Of a stretch of DNA of 64,000 nucleotides, positions 18,840-29,097 are shown one piece after another (position 1 is the first letter of the stretch; every line of letters begins with the position of its first letter). The notes under the pieces are model-generated. The model had not been told where the DNA came from. It saw only the letters and a list, made by a program, of their open reading frames with translations, and did not search any database. The translations under genes were made by a program, and so were the position numbers. This DNA is from Woronichinia naegeliana WA131 (GTDB lineage Bacteria > Cyanobacteriota > Cyanobacteriia > Cyanobacteriales > Microcystaceae): contig CP073041.1 in NCBI GenBank assembly GCA_025370055.1, positions 4,244,272 through 4,308,271 of the forward strand. Reading direction: 5' to 3'.

Positions 18840-20429
18840 ATGGCTCTTGGCTACGTTGCCCTTGTTCTCCACGCTCACTTACCTTTTGTCCGACACCCTG
18901 AAAGTGACTATGTATTAGAAGAAGAGTGGCTCTATGAGGCAATTACGGAAACTTACATTCCCCTCATTCGTGTTTTTGAAGGGCTGAAACGAGACGGTGT
19001 TGATTTTAAGATCACCATGAGTATGACACCGCCCCTGGTTTCTATGCTTCGGGATTCCCTCTTGCAAAAACGCTACGAAGAACACCTCACTAAACTGCAA
19101 GAATTAGTTGATCAGGAAATTCTCCGTAACGAACATAACGGGCATCTTCGCTACTTAGCGGAATATTATGCCCAGGAATTTGCCAATATTCGAGAAATTT
19201 GGGAACGCTACGATGGCGATCTGGTGACTGCCTTTAAGCAGTTTTTAGATTCCAATAATCTGGAAATTATTACCTGTGGTGCGACTCACGGTTACTTTCC
19301 CTTGATGAAAATGTATCCCCAGGCGGTCTGGTCTCAAATAAAAGTTGCCTGTGATCATTATGAAGAACATTTTGGGCGATCGCCGAAGGGGATCTGGCTA
19401 CCAGAATGCGCTTATTTTGAAGGCGTAGAACGGATGCTGGCCGATGCAGATTTACGATATTTTCTCGTAGATGGTCATGGCGTTCTTTATGCCCGTCCCC
19501 GTCCCCGTTTTGGAACCTATGCTCCTATCTTTACTGAAACAGGGGTTGCCGCCTTTGGACGAGATCATGAATCCTCTCAACAGGTTTGGTCATCCCAGGT
19601 TGGCTATCCGGGCGATCCTGAATATCGAGAATTTTATAAAGATTTAGGCTGGGAAGCTGAGTATGAATATATTAAACCCTATGTCATGCCCAATGGACAG
19701 CGCAAAAATATTGGTATTAAGTATCATAAAATTACTAGTCGTCAAGCCGGACTATCCGATAAAGCTCTCTATGATCCCTACTGGGCTAAAGAGAAAGCCG
19801 CAGAACATGCTGGTAACTTTATGTATAACCGAGAACGGCAGGTCGAAAATCTAGCTGGAATGATGCAACGGCCTCCCCTAGTTGTTTCTCCCTACGATGC
19901 CGAACTATTTGGCCATTGGTGGTATGAAGGGCCCTGGTTCATTGACTATCTTTTCCGCAAGTCTTGGTACGATCAAAGTACCTTTGCCATGACTCACTTG
20001 GCCGATTATTTAAAAGCTAACCCCTTTCAACAGGTTTGTCGTCCTTCCCAGTCTAGTTGGGGTTACAAAGGCTTTCATGAATACTGGCTTAATGAAACAA
20101 ATGCCTGGATCTATCCTCATTTACACAAAGCGGCGGAGCGCATGATTGAAATCAGTTGTCGAGAAGCGATCGATGAACTGGAAGAGCGTGCCCTTAATCA
20201 AGCCGCCAGAGAATTGCTATTAGCCCAATCCTCAGACTGGGCCTTCATTATGAGAACAGGAACGATGGTACCCTATGCCGTTCGCCGTACCCGCTCCCAT
20301 CTTTTGCGGTTTAACAAACTTTATGAGGATGTCAAATCAGGGAAAGTCGATTCTGGTTGGCTCGAAAAAGTAGAAGCAATGGATAATATCTTTCCTCGCA
20401 TTGACTACCGAGTTTATCGCCCCCTTTAG
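18840..20429 (+). CDS. Glycoside hydrolase family 57 (DUF1957), 1,4-alpha-glucan branching-enzyme type
   Basis: A 529-residue cytoplasmic enzyme. It opens with the conserved GH57 strand 'GYVALVLHAHLPFVRHPE'. It has 'CGATHGYFPL', the 'WLPECAYFEG' block containing the nucleophile Glu (about residue 196) and 'SPYDAELFGHWWYEGP' with the acid/base Asp (about residue 353). It ends with the DUF1957 C-terminal helical domain ('LLLAQSSDWAFIMRTGTM'). This is the layout of GH57 glycogen-branching enzymes. I chose ATG 18840 because it fits the conserved N-terminus; an in-frame GTG at 18801 would add 13 unlikely residues. A strong terminator follows. Confidence 0.88.
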   Translation: MALGYVALVLHAHLPFVRHPESDYVLEEEWLYEAITETYIPLIRVFEGLKRDGVDFKITMSMTPPLVSMLRDSLLQKRYEEHLTKLQELVDQEILRNEHNGHLRYLAEYYAQEFANIREIWERYDGDLVTAFKQFLDSNNLEIITCGATHGYFPLMKMYPQAVWSQIKVACDHYEEHFGRSPKGIWLPECAYFEGVERMLADADLRYFLVDGHGVLYARPRPRFGTYAPIFTETGVAAFGRDHESSQQVWSSQVGYPGDPEYREFYKDLGWEAEYEYIKPYVMPNGQRKNIGIKYHKITSRQAGLSDKALYDPYWAKEKAAEHAGNFMYNRERQVENLAGMMQRPPLVVSPYDAELFGHWWYEGPWFIDYLFRKSWYDQSTFAMTHLADYLKANPFQQVCRPSQSSWGYKGFHEYWLNETNAWIYPHLHKAAERMIEISCREAIDELEERALNQAARELLLAQSSDWAFIMRTGTMVPYAVRRTRSHLLRFNKLYEDVKSGKVDSGWLEKVEAMDNIFPRIDYRVYRPL

Positions 20430-20466
20430 AAATTTATTAACGAGACCATCAAATACAATTAACACA

Positions 20467-20510
20467 AAAGCGTTGCCTATAAATTCAAAATAAGCAACGC
20501 CTTTATTTTT
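20467..20510 (+). terminator. Rho-independent terminator after the GH57 gene
   Basis: Arms GCGTTGC (20470-20476) and GCAACGC (20494-20500) flank a 17-base loop and are followed by CTTTATTTTT. A run of A precedes the left arm, so the same hairpin can terminate the convergent minus-strand gene approaching from 20556. Confidence 0.7.
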
Positions 20511-20555
20511 GTAGTCAGATTTTAAGTAAATCTAGCAGAAAGAAGCTTTTGGGGC

Positions 20556-21137
20556 TTACCACATGCCACGAATAGGAGCGGGGGTCGGAGCCGGTTGATA
20601 AACAGGTGCAGCAGAGGGCTGAACAGGGGGAAGAGAAACAGGTGCAGATGACTCAAAGTTGATAGCACTCTTTTCAACAACGGAAATTTCTTTGATTTTC
20701 AAACGAGTAACCCAGTAGGGATGAGCTTGGGAAACGAAAGTCTGGATATATTTAGCATCAATGAAGTCCCAACCAACATACTTGCCGTTGGAGAATCGAG
20801 GACGAACAATGATATCATCACCTGGCTCTGCCGCCCCTTCAATGTGGAGATGGGTCATTTTGTTGCCGTTGCCTAAGTCAATGTAACCCGGAAAAGCTCC
20901 ATATTTTAAAAATTCGATCTGGAGAATGTTGCCAACTTTACCCCGTACCCGACCGACTGCGTAGTTTTTCCAGAGGAGCTGGTCTTGTTTCATATAGGTG
21001 TTATGACCGGCTAGTTGACTGATCAAGACATTTTGTTTGGCCGATACTGGTTTAGCCTGGGCAGGAATGGCAGAAATGCCATAAGCAGCTAGAGCTACAA
21101 GAACACCCGTAATAGTTTTAGCAGACTTATTTAACAC
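20556..21137 (-). CDS. Exported hypothetical protein
   Basis: A 193-residue protein with an N-terminal signal peptide: a basic start, the hydrophobic 'TGVLVALAAYGISAI' core and a likely cleavage after 'PAQA' near residue 28. The mature part has beta-type segments ('YAVGRVRGKVGNILQIEFL', 'GAFPGYIDLGNGNKMTHLHI') and a proline/alanine-rich tail. It is reminiscent of small cyanobacterial periplasmic or cell-surface proteins, but I do not recognise the family. It is alone on the minus strand and shares the bidirectional terminator with the GH57 gene. Confidence 0.65.
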   Translation of the reverse strand: MLNKSAKTITGVLVALAAYGISAIPAQAKPVSAKQNVLISQLAGHNTYMKQDQLLWKNYAVGRVRGKVGNILQIEFLKYGAFPGYIDLGNGNKMTHLHIEGAAEPGDDIIVRPRFSNGKYVGWDFIDAKYIQTFVSQAHPYWVTRLKIKEISVVEKSAINFESSAPVSLPPVQPSAAPVYQPAPTPAPIRGMW

Positions 21138-21289
21138 GATAACCTCGCTTGTGAATCACGAAAAAATTAGTCGGACGATCCAAAGTATATTATGGTTCCT
21201 CAATTATGGTAAAGATTTTTATCCATAACTTTAGAATTCGTTAACTTGAGAGCCGTTTGGGGACGACAAAGCCATTCTACCGTAATTCT

Positions 21290-22657
21290 CTAGTTTGGGT
21301 CATTCGCGATCGCCTCTATTGTTGTGCCAGTTGTTGTCTCAGTTGTTTCTGGTAACGGATTAGGGCTAGGAGATTGAGGAATATTGTTTTCTGGAACTTT
21401 TACGTCAGTCATTTCAGCGTTCTCTTCCCCTGGTGCTCCACTCGATGGTATTTTCTTCTCCTCTAAAGGCGGCAAATTTGGCTCCAGGAGCGGCAATGTT
21501 GTGGTCTCTTGTTCTTGGGTCTGGACAGGATTCTCGACCGATGGGGGGATTGCGGCTTTTTCTGGCTCAATCGCCGGAACGATGGGTTCTAATGAGTTAT
21601 CCGTAACTGGTGTTGGGACAATCGAGTCAAAAACCGCTGGTGAGTCGATAAGAGGCAAATTAGGAGAGCTGATTTCTTCTGGGGGTGGCAACTGATCATC
21701 GGGCAATAGGACTGAAGCAGATGGGGTGTTATCCACCATACCCTTGGCAATGGCGAGGGGAAGATCTCCTCTCACTAAACGAGATAGGGTATCTGTTCCT
21801 TGGGGATGATAGTCCATGACTCGCACGGTGTTGTTGAAACTATTGGCGACTAAGTTTCCCGCTTCATCAATAAATTCGAGTTTGATCCAATTTTGTCCAG
21901 GTTCAAAGCCTTTAAGATAGACAGGTTGCCAGTGGTCTAACAGAAAACTTTCATTGTTAATGGTTACTCGAATCCGCCAATCTGCGATCGCATCGGTTGG
22001 ATCTTCCTGAGCAACAAGATGTAGAGGTGCATTGCTGAGATAGAAGTCGAGTAATATGGGTTCTGCTCCATAGCTACCCTTCGGACGGCTATAGGTTAGT
22101 AACGGTAGCGCAGGATTGGGACGATTATCTTCCGTGGGAGTTAAAACATGAAAAGTGGTTTGAGCATAAGCTCCATCATTCTTAAAACTCTCATGCCAAG
22201 GACGCACTGGAAAAGCCCGCAATGTGTGAGTTCCTGGGGTGAGATCTGAAAGGATAATCGGCTGTTCTATGTCATATATAGCCTGATAGGGTTGGTTATC
22301 TAAAATAAGATGAACGTGGGGGCCCATTTCAAGGTCAGGATTCTGAAAGAGGGGAAGATCTTGAACCTCTAATTTGACTGCTACTTTTGTTTCCTTAAGA
22401 ATTTCCTCTGGTTGAGGACTCAGAATCCTTACCTGGGGTTTGTATTGCTCTAAGGATGGTCGAAGTTGCTCAATCAGAAGAGGTGTTGCAACTTCAGCCA
22501 GTTTTCCGGCAACAACGGGGGATGGAAAGAGACCAAGCTTAGGTGGCGCAGGTGTAAGTGCATGATTACAGCCGCTCAGTAGCCCACTGACCAGAAGCAA
22601 CCCTAAACCCAAACGTATGAAATAGGACAACGGCGATCGCGCCCGAAATTTAGACAT
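21290..22657 (-). CDS. Putative lipoprotein with Pro/Glu-rich C-terminal tail
   Basis: A 455-residue protein. The signal peptide ends in the lipobox 'VSGLLSGC' (lipidated Cys about residue 30), so it should be membrane-anchored on the periplasmic side. The middle (about 70-290) has repeated beta-sandwich-like segments ('PHVHLILDNQPYQAIYD', 'LTPGTHTLRAFPVRPWHESF'), which look like an Ig-like or FMN-binding-free DUF domain. The last 150 residues are low-complexity Pro, Glu, Thr and Ser. Start chosen at ATG 22657 because AGGAGG lies about 9 bases upstream; a longer frame upstream lacks a ribosome site and breaks the signal peptide. Confidence 0.65.
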   Translation of the reverse strand: MSKFRARSPLSYFIRLGLGLLLVSGLLSGCNHALTPAPPKLGLFPSPVVAGKLAEVATPLLIEQLRPSLEQYKPQVRILSPQPEEILKETKVAVKLEVQDLPLFQNPDLEMGPHVHLILDNQPYQAIYDIEQPIILSDLTPGTHTLRAFPVRPWHESFKNDGAYAQTTFHVLTPTEDNRPNPALPLLTYSRPKGSYGAEPILLDFYLSNAPLHLVAQEDPTDAIADWRIRVTINNESFLLDHWQPVYLKGFEPGQNWIKLEFIDEAGNLVANSFNNTVRVMDYHPQGTDTLSRLVRGDLPLAIAKGMVDNTPSASVLLPDDQLPPPEEISSPNLPLIDSPAVFDSIVPTPVTDNSLEPIVPAIEPEKAAIPPSVENPVQTQEQETTTLPLLEPNLPPLEEKKIPSSGAPGEENAEMTDVKVPENNIPQSPSPNPLPETTETTTGTTIEAIANDPN

Positions 22658-23203
22658 CAGGATAACCTCCTCTTGAGGAGCTAGAGGATCTATAGGGCAA
22701 TATAGCTCAATCCGAGGACACTCTCCCGCCAAAATTCACCTTTGTCTATCTTTGGATCACAGTCTGTCCCGTTTATCACAATTATTGCCAAAAACAACAA
22801 ATCTTAATATTTCTTAAAATATCTTTGGTAGATAATTTGCATTGAAAAAAAACCATAGCCCTTACTGTCAAGATCTAGGGCACAGGAATTCTGAGTAAGA
22901 ATATTGCTTTTTGTAAAGAAATCGTTTTTTGTCTTGACTTTTATCAAGTTTTTCTATGGTTACAATGCTGATTTGGCAGCCAGTTGGCTGAATTTTAATT
23001 ATTGTTAAGCGATCAAACAGAATGGGAGGGGAAGACCTATCATCATTTATTGATGCTTCTGCTTGGTAACGTCAAAAAACTAGGCAGATTCAGCGAATCT
23101 ATTTAGGTTAGGAACGCAAAATGATTCCCCTTTTGCACTTCCTCTATTACACTGTTCAAAATAGGAAACCCTTAAAGTTCATTGTCGAGAGAGGAGTACC
23201 CTC
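22658..23203 (+). promoter_or_regulatory. psaA upstream region and leader (546 bp, no gene)
   Basis: No coding sequence. It is AT-rich in the middle. Possible promoter pieces are TTGACT at 22934-22939 and TACAAT at 22961-22966, but the 21-base spacing is too long for a standard sigma-70 site, so the actual start is not fixed. GTTACAAT at 22959-22966 resembles one half of the HLR1 element bound by RpaB at photosystem I promoters; I do not see a convincing second half. The psaA ribosome site GAGGAG is at 23191-23196. The long leader agrees with the long untranslated regions known for cyanobacterial psaA. Confidence 0.4.
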
Positions 23204-25459
23204 ATGACAATTAGTCCTCCCGAAAGAGAGGCGAAAGCCAAAGTCACGGTTGATACCAATCCTGTCCCGACTTCCTTTGAGAAATGGGGCAAGCCTGGCC
23301 ACTTCGACCGTACCCTCGCTAGAGGTCCAAAAACCACTACCTGGATTTGGAATCTCCACGCCAACGCTCATGATTTTGATAGCCAGACCAGCGACCTAGA
23401 AGATGTTTCGCGCAAGATCTTCAGTGCCCATTTTGGTCACCTCGCTGTTGTTTTTGTCTGGTTGAGTGGTATGTATTACCACGGCGCGAAATTCTCGAAT
23501 TATGAAGGCTGGTTAGCCGATCCGACTCACATCAAGCCCAGTGCTCAAGTGGTTTGGCCGATTGTTGGCCAAGGCATTTTGAATGGCGATGTCGGTGGTG
23601 GCTTCCACGGCATTCAGATCACTTCTGGATTGTTTTATATGTGGCGGGCCGCTGGCTTCACCGACAGCTATCAGCTTTACTGCACCGCAATTGGCGGTTT
23701 AGTGATGGCTGCCCTCATGCTGTTCGCTGGTTGGTTCCACTACCATGTCAAAGCTCCCAAACTGGAATGGTTCCAGAATGCTGAGTCAATGATGAACCAC
23801 CACCTGGCGGGTCTATTGGGCTTAGGCTCTTTGGCTTGGGCCGGTCATTTAATCCATGTTTCTCTGCCAGTTAATAAACTACTAGATTCTGGTGTTGCAC
23901 CTCAGGATATTCCCTTACCCCAGGAATACGTTCTGGATGCGGGCAAAATGGCTGAGTTCTTCCCCAGTTTCGCTCAAGGTTTAACACCATTCTTTACCCT
24001 CAATTGGGGAGCCTATTCTGACTTCCTAACTTTTAAAGGCGGTTTAAATCCGGTTACTGGCGGTCTCTGGTTAACTGACGTTGCTCACCACCATGTTGCG
24101 ATCGCTGTTCTATTTATCGTTGCCGGTCATATGTATCGCACGAACTGGGGCATTGGTCACAGCATGAAGGAAATCCTAGAGGCACATAAAGGCCCCTTCA
24201 CGGGCGAAGGTCATAAGGGTCTCTACGAAATCCTGACCACCTCTTGGCACGCACAGTTAGCGATCAACCTAGCACTGTTAGGATCTTTGACGATCATCGT
24301 TGCACAGCATATGTACGCGATGCCGCCCTATCCCTATCAGGCGATCGACTATGCGACCCAGTTATCCCTCTTTACCCATCATATGTGGATTGGCGGCTTC
24401 CTGATTGTCGGTGCTGGTGCTCATGGCGCTATTTTCATGGTTCGTGACTACGATCCAGCCAAAAATGTGAATAACCTTTTGGATCGGATGTTACGTCACC
24501 GCGATGCCATCATCTCCCATCTCAATTGGGTTTGTATTTTCCTCGGTTTCCATAGCTTTGGGCTTTATATCCACAACGACACGATGCGTGCGTTAGGTCG
24601 TCCCCAGGATATGTTCTCGGATTCGGCGATCCAACTGCAACCCATTTTTGCTCAGTGGATTCAACATATTCATTCCCTAGCCCCTGGCAGCACGGCTCCC
24701 CATGCTCTTGCGACGGCGAGTAATGTGTTTGATGGTGCAACGGTAGCGGTGGCGGGTAAAGTTGCGATTTCGGCTATTCCCCTTGGTACGGCTGATTTCC
24801 TAATTCACCATATCCACGCTTTCACCATCCATGTGACAGTGTTGATTCTCCTCAAAGGGGTTCTTTATGCCCGTAGCTCTCGGTTAATTCCCGATAAAGC
24901 GAACTTAGGCTTCCGTTTTCCTTGCGATGGCCCTGGTCGGGGTGGTACTTGCCAGGTTTCTGGTTGGGATCACGTCTTCCTCGGACTGTTCTGGATGTAT
25001 AACTCCCTCTCCATTGTGATTTTCCACTTTAGTTGGAAGATGCAATCAGATGTTTGGGGGACTGTAGCACCGGATGGAACCGTAACCCATGTTACGCTTG
25101 GTAACTTTGCTCAAAGCGCGATCACTATCAATGGTTGGTTACGCGACTTCCTTTGGGCACAAGCTGCTAACGTAATTAATTCCTACGGTTCGGCACTGTC
25201 AGCCTACGGAATCATGTTCCTTGCAGGTCACTTCGTCTTTGCTTTTAGTCTGATGTTCCTCTTTAGTGGACGGGGCTATTGGCAAGAGTTGATTGAGTCG
25301 ATCGTTTGGGCCCACAATAAATTAAATGTGGCTCCTGCGATTCAACCCCGTGCTCTGAGTATTATTCAGGGTCGTGCCGTGGGTGTAACTCATTACTTGT
25401 TAGGTGGCATTGTTACCACTTGGGCATTCTTCCTCGCTCGTAGTCTTTCCATTGGCTAG
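23204..25459 (+). CDS. psaA: Photosystem I P700 chlorophyll a apoprotein A1
   Basis: A 751-residue thylakoid membrane protein with the eleven-helix fold of PSI core subunits. It pairs with PsaB to bind P700, most antenna chlorophylls and the FX cluster. The FX ligand loop '[20 protein letters not shown]' is present near residue 575, giving two cluster cysteines. Many conserved chlorophyll-ligand histidines are seen ('[20 protein letters not shown]', '[20 protein letters not shown]'). The length is normal, with no damage. It is followed after 305 bp by psaB, the standard cyanobacterial order. Confidence 0.99.
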   Translation: MTISPPEREAKAKVTVDTNPVPTSFEKWGKPGHFDRTLARGPKTTTWIWNLHANAHDFDSQTSDLEDVSRKIFSAHFGHLAVVFVWLSGMYYHGAKFSNYEGWLADPTHIKPSAQVVWPIVGQGILNGDVGGGFHGIQITSGLFYMWRAAGFTDSYQLYCTAIGGLVMAALMLFAGWFHYHVKAPKLEWFQNAESMMNHHLAGLLGLGSLAWAGHLIHVSLPVNKLLDSGVAPQDIPLPQEYVLDAGKMAEFFPSFAQGLTPFFTLNWGAYSDFLTFKGGLNPVTGGLWLTDVAHHHVAIAVLFIVAGHMYRTNWGIGHSMKEILEAHKGPFTGEGHKGLYEILTTSWHAQLAINLALLGSLTIIVAQHMYAMPPYPYQAIDYATQLSLFTHHMWIGGFLIVGAGAHGAIFMVRDYDPAKNVNNLLDRMLRHRDAIISHLNWVCIFLGFHSFGLYIHNDTMRALGRPQDMFSDSAIQLQPIFAQWIQHIHSLAPGSTAPHALATASNVFDGATVAVAGKVAISAIPLGTADFLIHHIHAFTIHVTVLILLKGVLYARSSRLIPDKANLGFRFPCDGPGRGGTCQVSGWDHVFLGLFWMYNSLSIVIFHFSWKMQSDVWGTVAPDGTVTHVTLGNFAQSAITINGWLRDFLWAQAANVINSYGSALSAYGIMFLAGHFVFAFSLMFLFSGRGYWQELIESIVWAHNKLNVAPAIQPRALSIIQGRAVGVTHYLLGGIVTTWAFFLARSLSIG

Positions 25460-25764
25460 ACTCAAAGCTTTTAGGATTTAGGAGTCAGGGTAGGAGGCTT
25501 AGGGGCAGCTTTTGTCCTGTGGCCTTTGCCCTGAAACCCCTCCTAAGAATTAACAAAAACGGTTTTCAGTTAGCCTATCAAACTGTTTACAGCCAGCTTG
25601 TCAAACTGTTTACAGTGAGTTTATCGAACCGTTTTGATCCGTATTTATGTCTTCATCTGCTACAACCTTTTGTGTTGTAGTTCATTTTAAAAACCGGAAA
25701 TGAGCAGCGAATTCTGCATTTGCCTCATTTTGCTTGCTTAACGAGGAGAATTTCCGAAAAAGCT
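25460..25764 (+). repeat. psaA-psaB spacer with a 23-bp-period repeat
   Basis: A 305-bp spacer without a gene. From about 25553 to 25645 there are four degenerate units at an exact 23-base period (starts 25553, 25576, 25599, 25622). The two best units share TCAAACTGTTTACAG exactly, and the outer two are weaker. The period is about two DNA turns, so repeated protein binding on one face is possible. The GAGGAG at 25743-25748 lies 16 bases before the psaB start, rather far for a ribosome site. No clear terminator lies after psaA, which fits a psaAB transcript. Confidence 0.6.
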
Positions 25765-27972
25765 ATGGCAACTAAATTTCCCAAATTTAGCCAGGATCTC
25801 GCCCAAGACCCGACGACTCGTCGGATTTGGTATGGGATTGCTACAGCCCACGATTTTGAAACCCATGATGGGATGACTGAGGAGAATCTTTACCAAAAGA
25901 TTTTTGCTTCTCATTTTGGTCATATTGCCATCATCTTCCTGTGGACTTCTGGCACCCTTTTCCACGTCGCGTGGCAAGGTAATTTCGAGCAATGGATCAA
26001 AGATCCTTTAAATATTCGCCCGATCGCCCATGCGATTTGGGATCCTCACTTTGGCGAAGGGGCTTTAAATGCCTTTACCCAAGCGGGTGCTTCTAATCCC
26101 GTGAATATTTCCTACTCTGGGGTTTATCACTGGTTTTATACCATTGGTATGACCACCAATCAGGAGCTTTACCAAGGCGCAGTTTTCCTCCTCATTCTGG
26201 CTTCTCTATTCCTGTTTGCGGGCTGGCTGCACCTCCAACCCAAGTTCCGTCCTAGCTTGGCTTGGTTCAAAAATGCGGAATCCCGTTTGAACCACCACTT
26301 AGCTGGTTTGTTTGGGGTTAGCTCTTTGGCTTGGGCAGGTCACTTAATCCATGTGGCTATTCCAGAATCTCGTGGTCAGCACGTCGGTTGGGATAACTTC
26401 CTCTCCACGCCTCCTCACCCCGCAGGTTTACTGCCCTTCTTTACGGGTAATTGGGGAGTCTATGCAGCAAATCCTGATACCGCTAACCATGTATTTGGAA
26501 CTTCTCAAGGCGCGGGTTCTGCGATTCTCACCTTCCTCGGTGGTTTCCATCCCCAAACTGAGGCTCTGTGGTTGACGGATATTGCTCATCACCATCTGGC
26601 GATCGCTGTTATCTTCATTGTGGCTGGTCATATGTACCGCACCAACTGGGGAATCGGTCACAGCATTAAAGAAATTCTTAATGCTCACAAAGGCCCTTTA
26701 ACGGGTGAAGGTCACAAAAATCTGTATGACACCATCAATAATTCCCTCCACTTCCAGTTAGGTTTAGCCCTAGCGAGTTTAGGGGTTATTACTTCCTTGG
26801 TGGCTCAGCATATGTACTCTTTGCCTTCCTATGCTTTCATTGCTAAGGACTACACCACCCAAGCGGCTCTTTACACCCATCACCAGTATATTGCTGGCTT
26901 CCTGATGGTTGGTGCATTTGCTCATGGTGCGATCTTCTTTGTTCGTGACTACGATCCCGTTGCTAACAAAAATAATGTGTTGGCACGGATGTTGGATCAC
27001 AAGGAAGCTCTAATCTCCCACTTAAGCTGGGTAACGCTTTTCCTCGGTTTCCATACCTTAGGTCTCTACGTTCATAACGATGTTGTGGTTGCCTTTGGAA
27101 CCCCTGAAAAGCAAATCCTGATTGAACCCGTATTTGCTCAATGGATTCAAGCGGCTCACGGTAAACTCCTCTACGGTTTTGACGTACTGCTTTCTAATCC
27201 TGACAGTGTTGCTTATACCGCTTACCCTAACTATGGCAATGTCTGGTTAACCGGTTGGTTAGATGCAATTAACAGTGGCAAAAACTCTTTGTTCCTGCCC
27301 ATTGGCCCCGGTGACTTCCTCGTCCACCATGCGATCGCGTTAGGGTTACACACAACTACCCTAATTCTGGTTAAAGGTGCTTTGGATGCTCGCGGTTCCA
27401 AGTTAATGCCCGACAAAAAAGACTTCGGTTATGCCTTCCCTTGTGATGGCCCCGGTCGTGGCGGTACTTGCGATATCTCTGCTTGGGATTCCTTCTACCT
27501 TGCTATGTTCTGGATGCTCAATACCTTGGGCTGGTTAACCTTCTACTGGCACTGGAAACACCTCGGTGTTTGGTCTGGCAACGTTGCTCAGTTCAACGAA
27601 AATTCTACCTACCTGATGGGTTGGTTCCGCGATTATCTCTGGGCTAATTCGGCTCAGTTGATCAACGGTTACAATCCCTACGGTGTGAACAACCTCTCGG
27701 TTTGGGCTTGGATGTTCCTCTTCGGACACTTGGTCTGGGCGACTGGATTTATGTTCCTAATCTCTTGGCGCGGTTATTGGCAAGAGTTAATCGAAACAAT
27801 CGTTTGGGCTCACGAGCGCACTCCTCTAGCGAACCTGGTTCGTTGGAAAGACAAGCCCGTTGCTCTCTCCATTGTTCAAGCTCGCTTAGTTGGTTTAGCA
27901 CACTTCACTGTTGGCTATATCCTCACCTATGCTGCGTTCCTAATTGCTTCTACGGCTGGTAAGTTCGGTTAA
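25765..27972 (+). CDS. psaB: Photosystem I P700 chlorophyll a apoprotein A2
   Basis: A 735-residue PSI core subunit. It starts '[20 protein letters not shown]', the universal PsaB N-terminus, which fixes the start at 25765 even though the frame is open further upstream. The FX loop '[20 protein letters not shown]' supplies the other two iron-sulfur cysteines. The histidine-rich antenna helices ('[21 protein letters not shown]') are intact. It acts with PsaA in the thylakoid PSI heterodimer and is probably co-transcribed with it. Confidence 0.99.
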   Translation: MATKFPKFSQDLAQDPTTRRIWYGIATAHDFETHDGMTEENLYQKIFASHFGHIAIIFLWTSGTLFHVAWQGNFEQWIKDPLNIRPIAHAIWDPHFGEGALNAFTQAGASNPVNISYSGVYHWFYTIGMTTNQELYQGAVFLLILASLFLFAGWLHLQPKFRPSLAWFKNAESRLNHHLAGLFGVSSLAWAGHLIHVAIPESRGQHVGWDNFLSTPPHPAGLLPFFTGNWGVYAANPDTANHVFGTSQGAGSAILTFLGGFHPQTEALWLTDIAHHHLAIAVIFIVAGHMYRTNWGIGHSIKEILNAHKGPLTGEGHKNLYDTINNSLHFQLGLALASLGVITSLVAQHMYSLPSYAFIAKDYTTQAALYTHHQYIAGFLMVGAFAHGAIFFVRDYDPVANKNNVLARMLDHKEALISHLSWVTLFLGFHTLGLYVHNDVVVAFGTPEKQILIEPVFAQWIQAAHGKLLYGFDVLLSNPDSVAYTAYPNYGNVWLTGWLDAINSGKNSLFLPIGPGDFLVHHAIALGLHTTTLILVKGALDARGSKLMPDKKDFGYAFPCDGPGRGGTCDISAWDSFYLAMFWMLNTLGWLTFYWHWKHLGVWSGNVAQFNENSTYLMGWFRDYLWANSAQLINGYNPYGVNNLSVWAWMFLFGHLVWATGFMFLISWRGYWQELIETIVWAHERTPLANLVRWKDKPVALSIVQARLVGLAHFTVGYILTYAAFLIASTAGKFG

Positions 27973-27995
27973 ACGACGACTGGTTTCAGGTGATT

Positions 27996-28034
27996 AAAGC
28001 TTTCCCCTGCCTTCATCGGTGGGGGATTTGCTTT
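27996..28034 (+). terminator. Possible terminator after psaB
   Basis: An inverted repeat pairs AAAGCTTTCCCC with GGGGGATTTGCTTT around an 8-9 base loop, 24 bases after the psaB stop. There is no long U run, so termination is probable rather than certain. Confidence 0.4.
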
Positions 28035-28133
28035 GGGAAGGCGAAAAGCTATTTTTTCCTGATGTTCCAATCATAGAGTACAAAAATGAATCTGTTAGAC
28101 TAACAGTGGATTGGGTTTTATGGAGTCGTAACG

Positions 28134-28817
28134 ATGACAACTTCCCCGACATATTCTCTTTTTGATGTTGTTTATCCTGAGAGTGACGGTTTACCGATGG
28201 CTGAAAGCGATGCAACCAGGGATTATTTAATTTATGGCGTTGAAGCTCTAGATCGTTATTTTCAGAAAGATCCCAAGGTTTATGTTTCGGGAAATTTATT
28301 TATTTATTATGAGCAGGGTAATCCCAAGGCTGTGGTGGCTCCTGATGTATTTGTCGTTTTGGGAGTGGATAAAAAGAAGCGATTTTCCTATAAAACCTGG
28401 GAAGAACGAGACAAGATGCCTGATTTTATTTTAGAAATCACTTCCAAAAGTACGGCTAGTCAAGATCGTGGCATCAAGAAAGGCTTATATTCTTATTTGG
28501 GAGTTAAAGAATATTTTCAGTATGATCCGACTGCGGACTATCTAAGACCCTGTTTGCAAGGTTTTCGTTTGATGGAAGGGAATTATTTACCGATTTTGGG
28601 CCAACTTCATGGCGATCACCTATCAATTCATTCTGAAACCTTAGGTTTGGAGTTACGATTAGAGGCAGATGGTGAAATGCGTTTTTATAATCCTAAAACG
28701 GGTGAGAAATTACTGAGTACTGGGGAGATGGAACAAGCCAGGGTACAAGCGGAACAAAGAGCTGACAAGTTGGCGGCTAAGTTACGGGAACTCGGACTTG
28801 ATCCAGATAGACTTTAA
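28134..28817 (+). CDS. Uma2 family (DUF820) restriction-endonuclease-fold protein
   Basis: A 227-residue protein of the Uma2 family, very abundant in cyanobacteria. The PD-(D/E)XK-like core is visible as 'AVVAPDVFVVLGVDKKKRF' (Asp), 'MPDFILEITSKSTASQDRG' (Glu-x-x-Ser/Lys) and 'KKGLYSYLGVKEYFQYDPTA'. A charged C-terminal tail ('EMEQARVQAEQRADKLAAKL') is typical. Family members are often linked to mobile DNA, but no biochemical role is settled. It stands alone on the plus strand between psaB and the dynamin-like operon. Confidence 0.85.
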   Translation: MTTSPTYSLFDVVYPESDGLPMAESDATRDYLIYGVEALDRYFQKDPKVYVSGNLFIYYEQGNPKAVVAPDVFVVLGVDKKKRFSYKTWEERDKMPDFILEITSKSTASQDRGIKKGLYSYLGVKEYFQYDPTADYLRPCLQGFRLMEGNYLPILGQLHGDHLSIHSETLGLELRLEADGEMRFYNPKTGEKLLSTGEMEQARVQAEQRADKLAAKLRELGLDPDRL

Positions 28818-29048
28818 CCGGCGGCGATGTTAGCAACTCATTTTGAGGAGTGAGACTAGAAGGTTGTCAGTTGGGAAGAAGGATGATTTCTTTTAAGGTT
28901 GTACAAGAATATAAGACCATCTCCCTGTCCATCTAAATGGTGACAGATTTTGTTTTATGTTTTTTGACACATTAATAAAAACAACAAAGACTATAATGTC
29001 AAGAAAAGCTGATAATAAATTTGGTGTACTTTATCCTAATTTAATATA

Positions 29049-29077
29049 TTGTGGTATATTAACAATAAGAGTATAAT
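29049..29077 (+). promoter_or_regulatory. Probable promoter of the dynamin-like operon
   Basis: TTGTGG (29049-29054) and a consensus TATAAT (29072-29077) are separated by 17 bases. The -10 box ends 20 bases before the ATG at 29098, and AAGGA in between can serve as ribosome site. The -35 match is weak. Confidence 0.4.
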
Positions 29078-29097
29078 TTTGTCAAGGATAAAACATT

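Noticed and set aside
22934..22966. TTGACT ... TACAAT as the psaA promoter
   Set aside because: The 21-base spacing is not acceptable for a standard promoter, so it is kept only as part of the regulatory region.
23554..23784. Open frames in alternative phases within psaA and psaB
   Set aside because: They overlap highly conserved photosystem genes and read as tryptophan/arginine-rich noise.
25553..25645. CRISPR-like array in the psaA-psaB spacer
   Set aside because: Units are degenerate and directly adjacent at a 23-bp period, with no unique spacers and no cas genes nearby.
28964..28997. TTGACA and TATAAT pair upstream of the dynamin-like operon
   Set aside because: Both boxes are perfect but the spacing is 22 bases, too long for a normal sigma-70 promoter. 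A pair with 17-base spacing lies closer to the gene.
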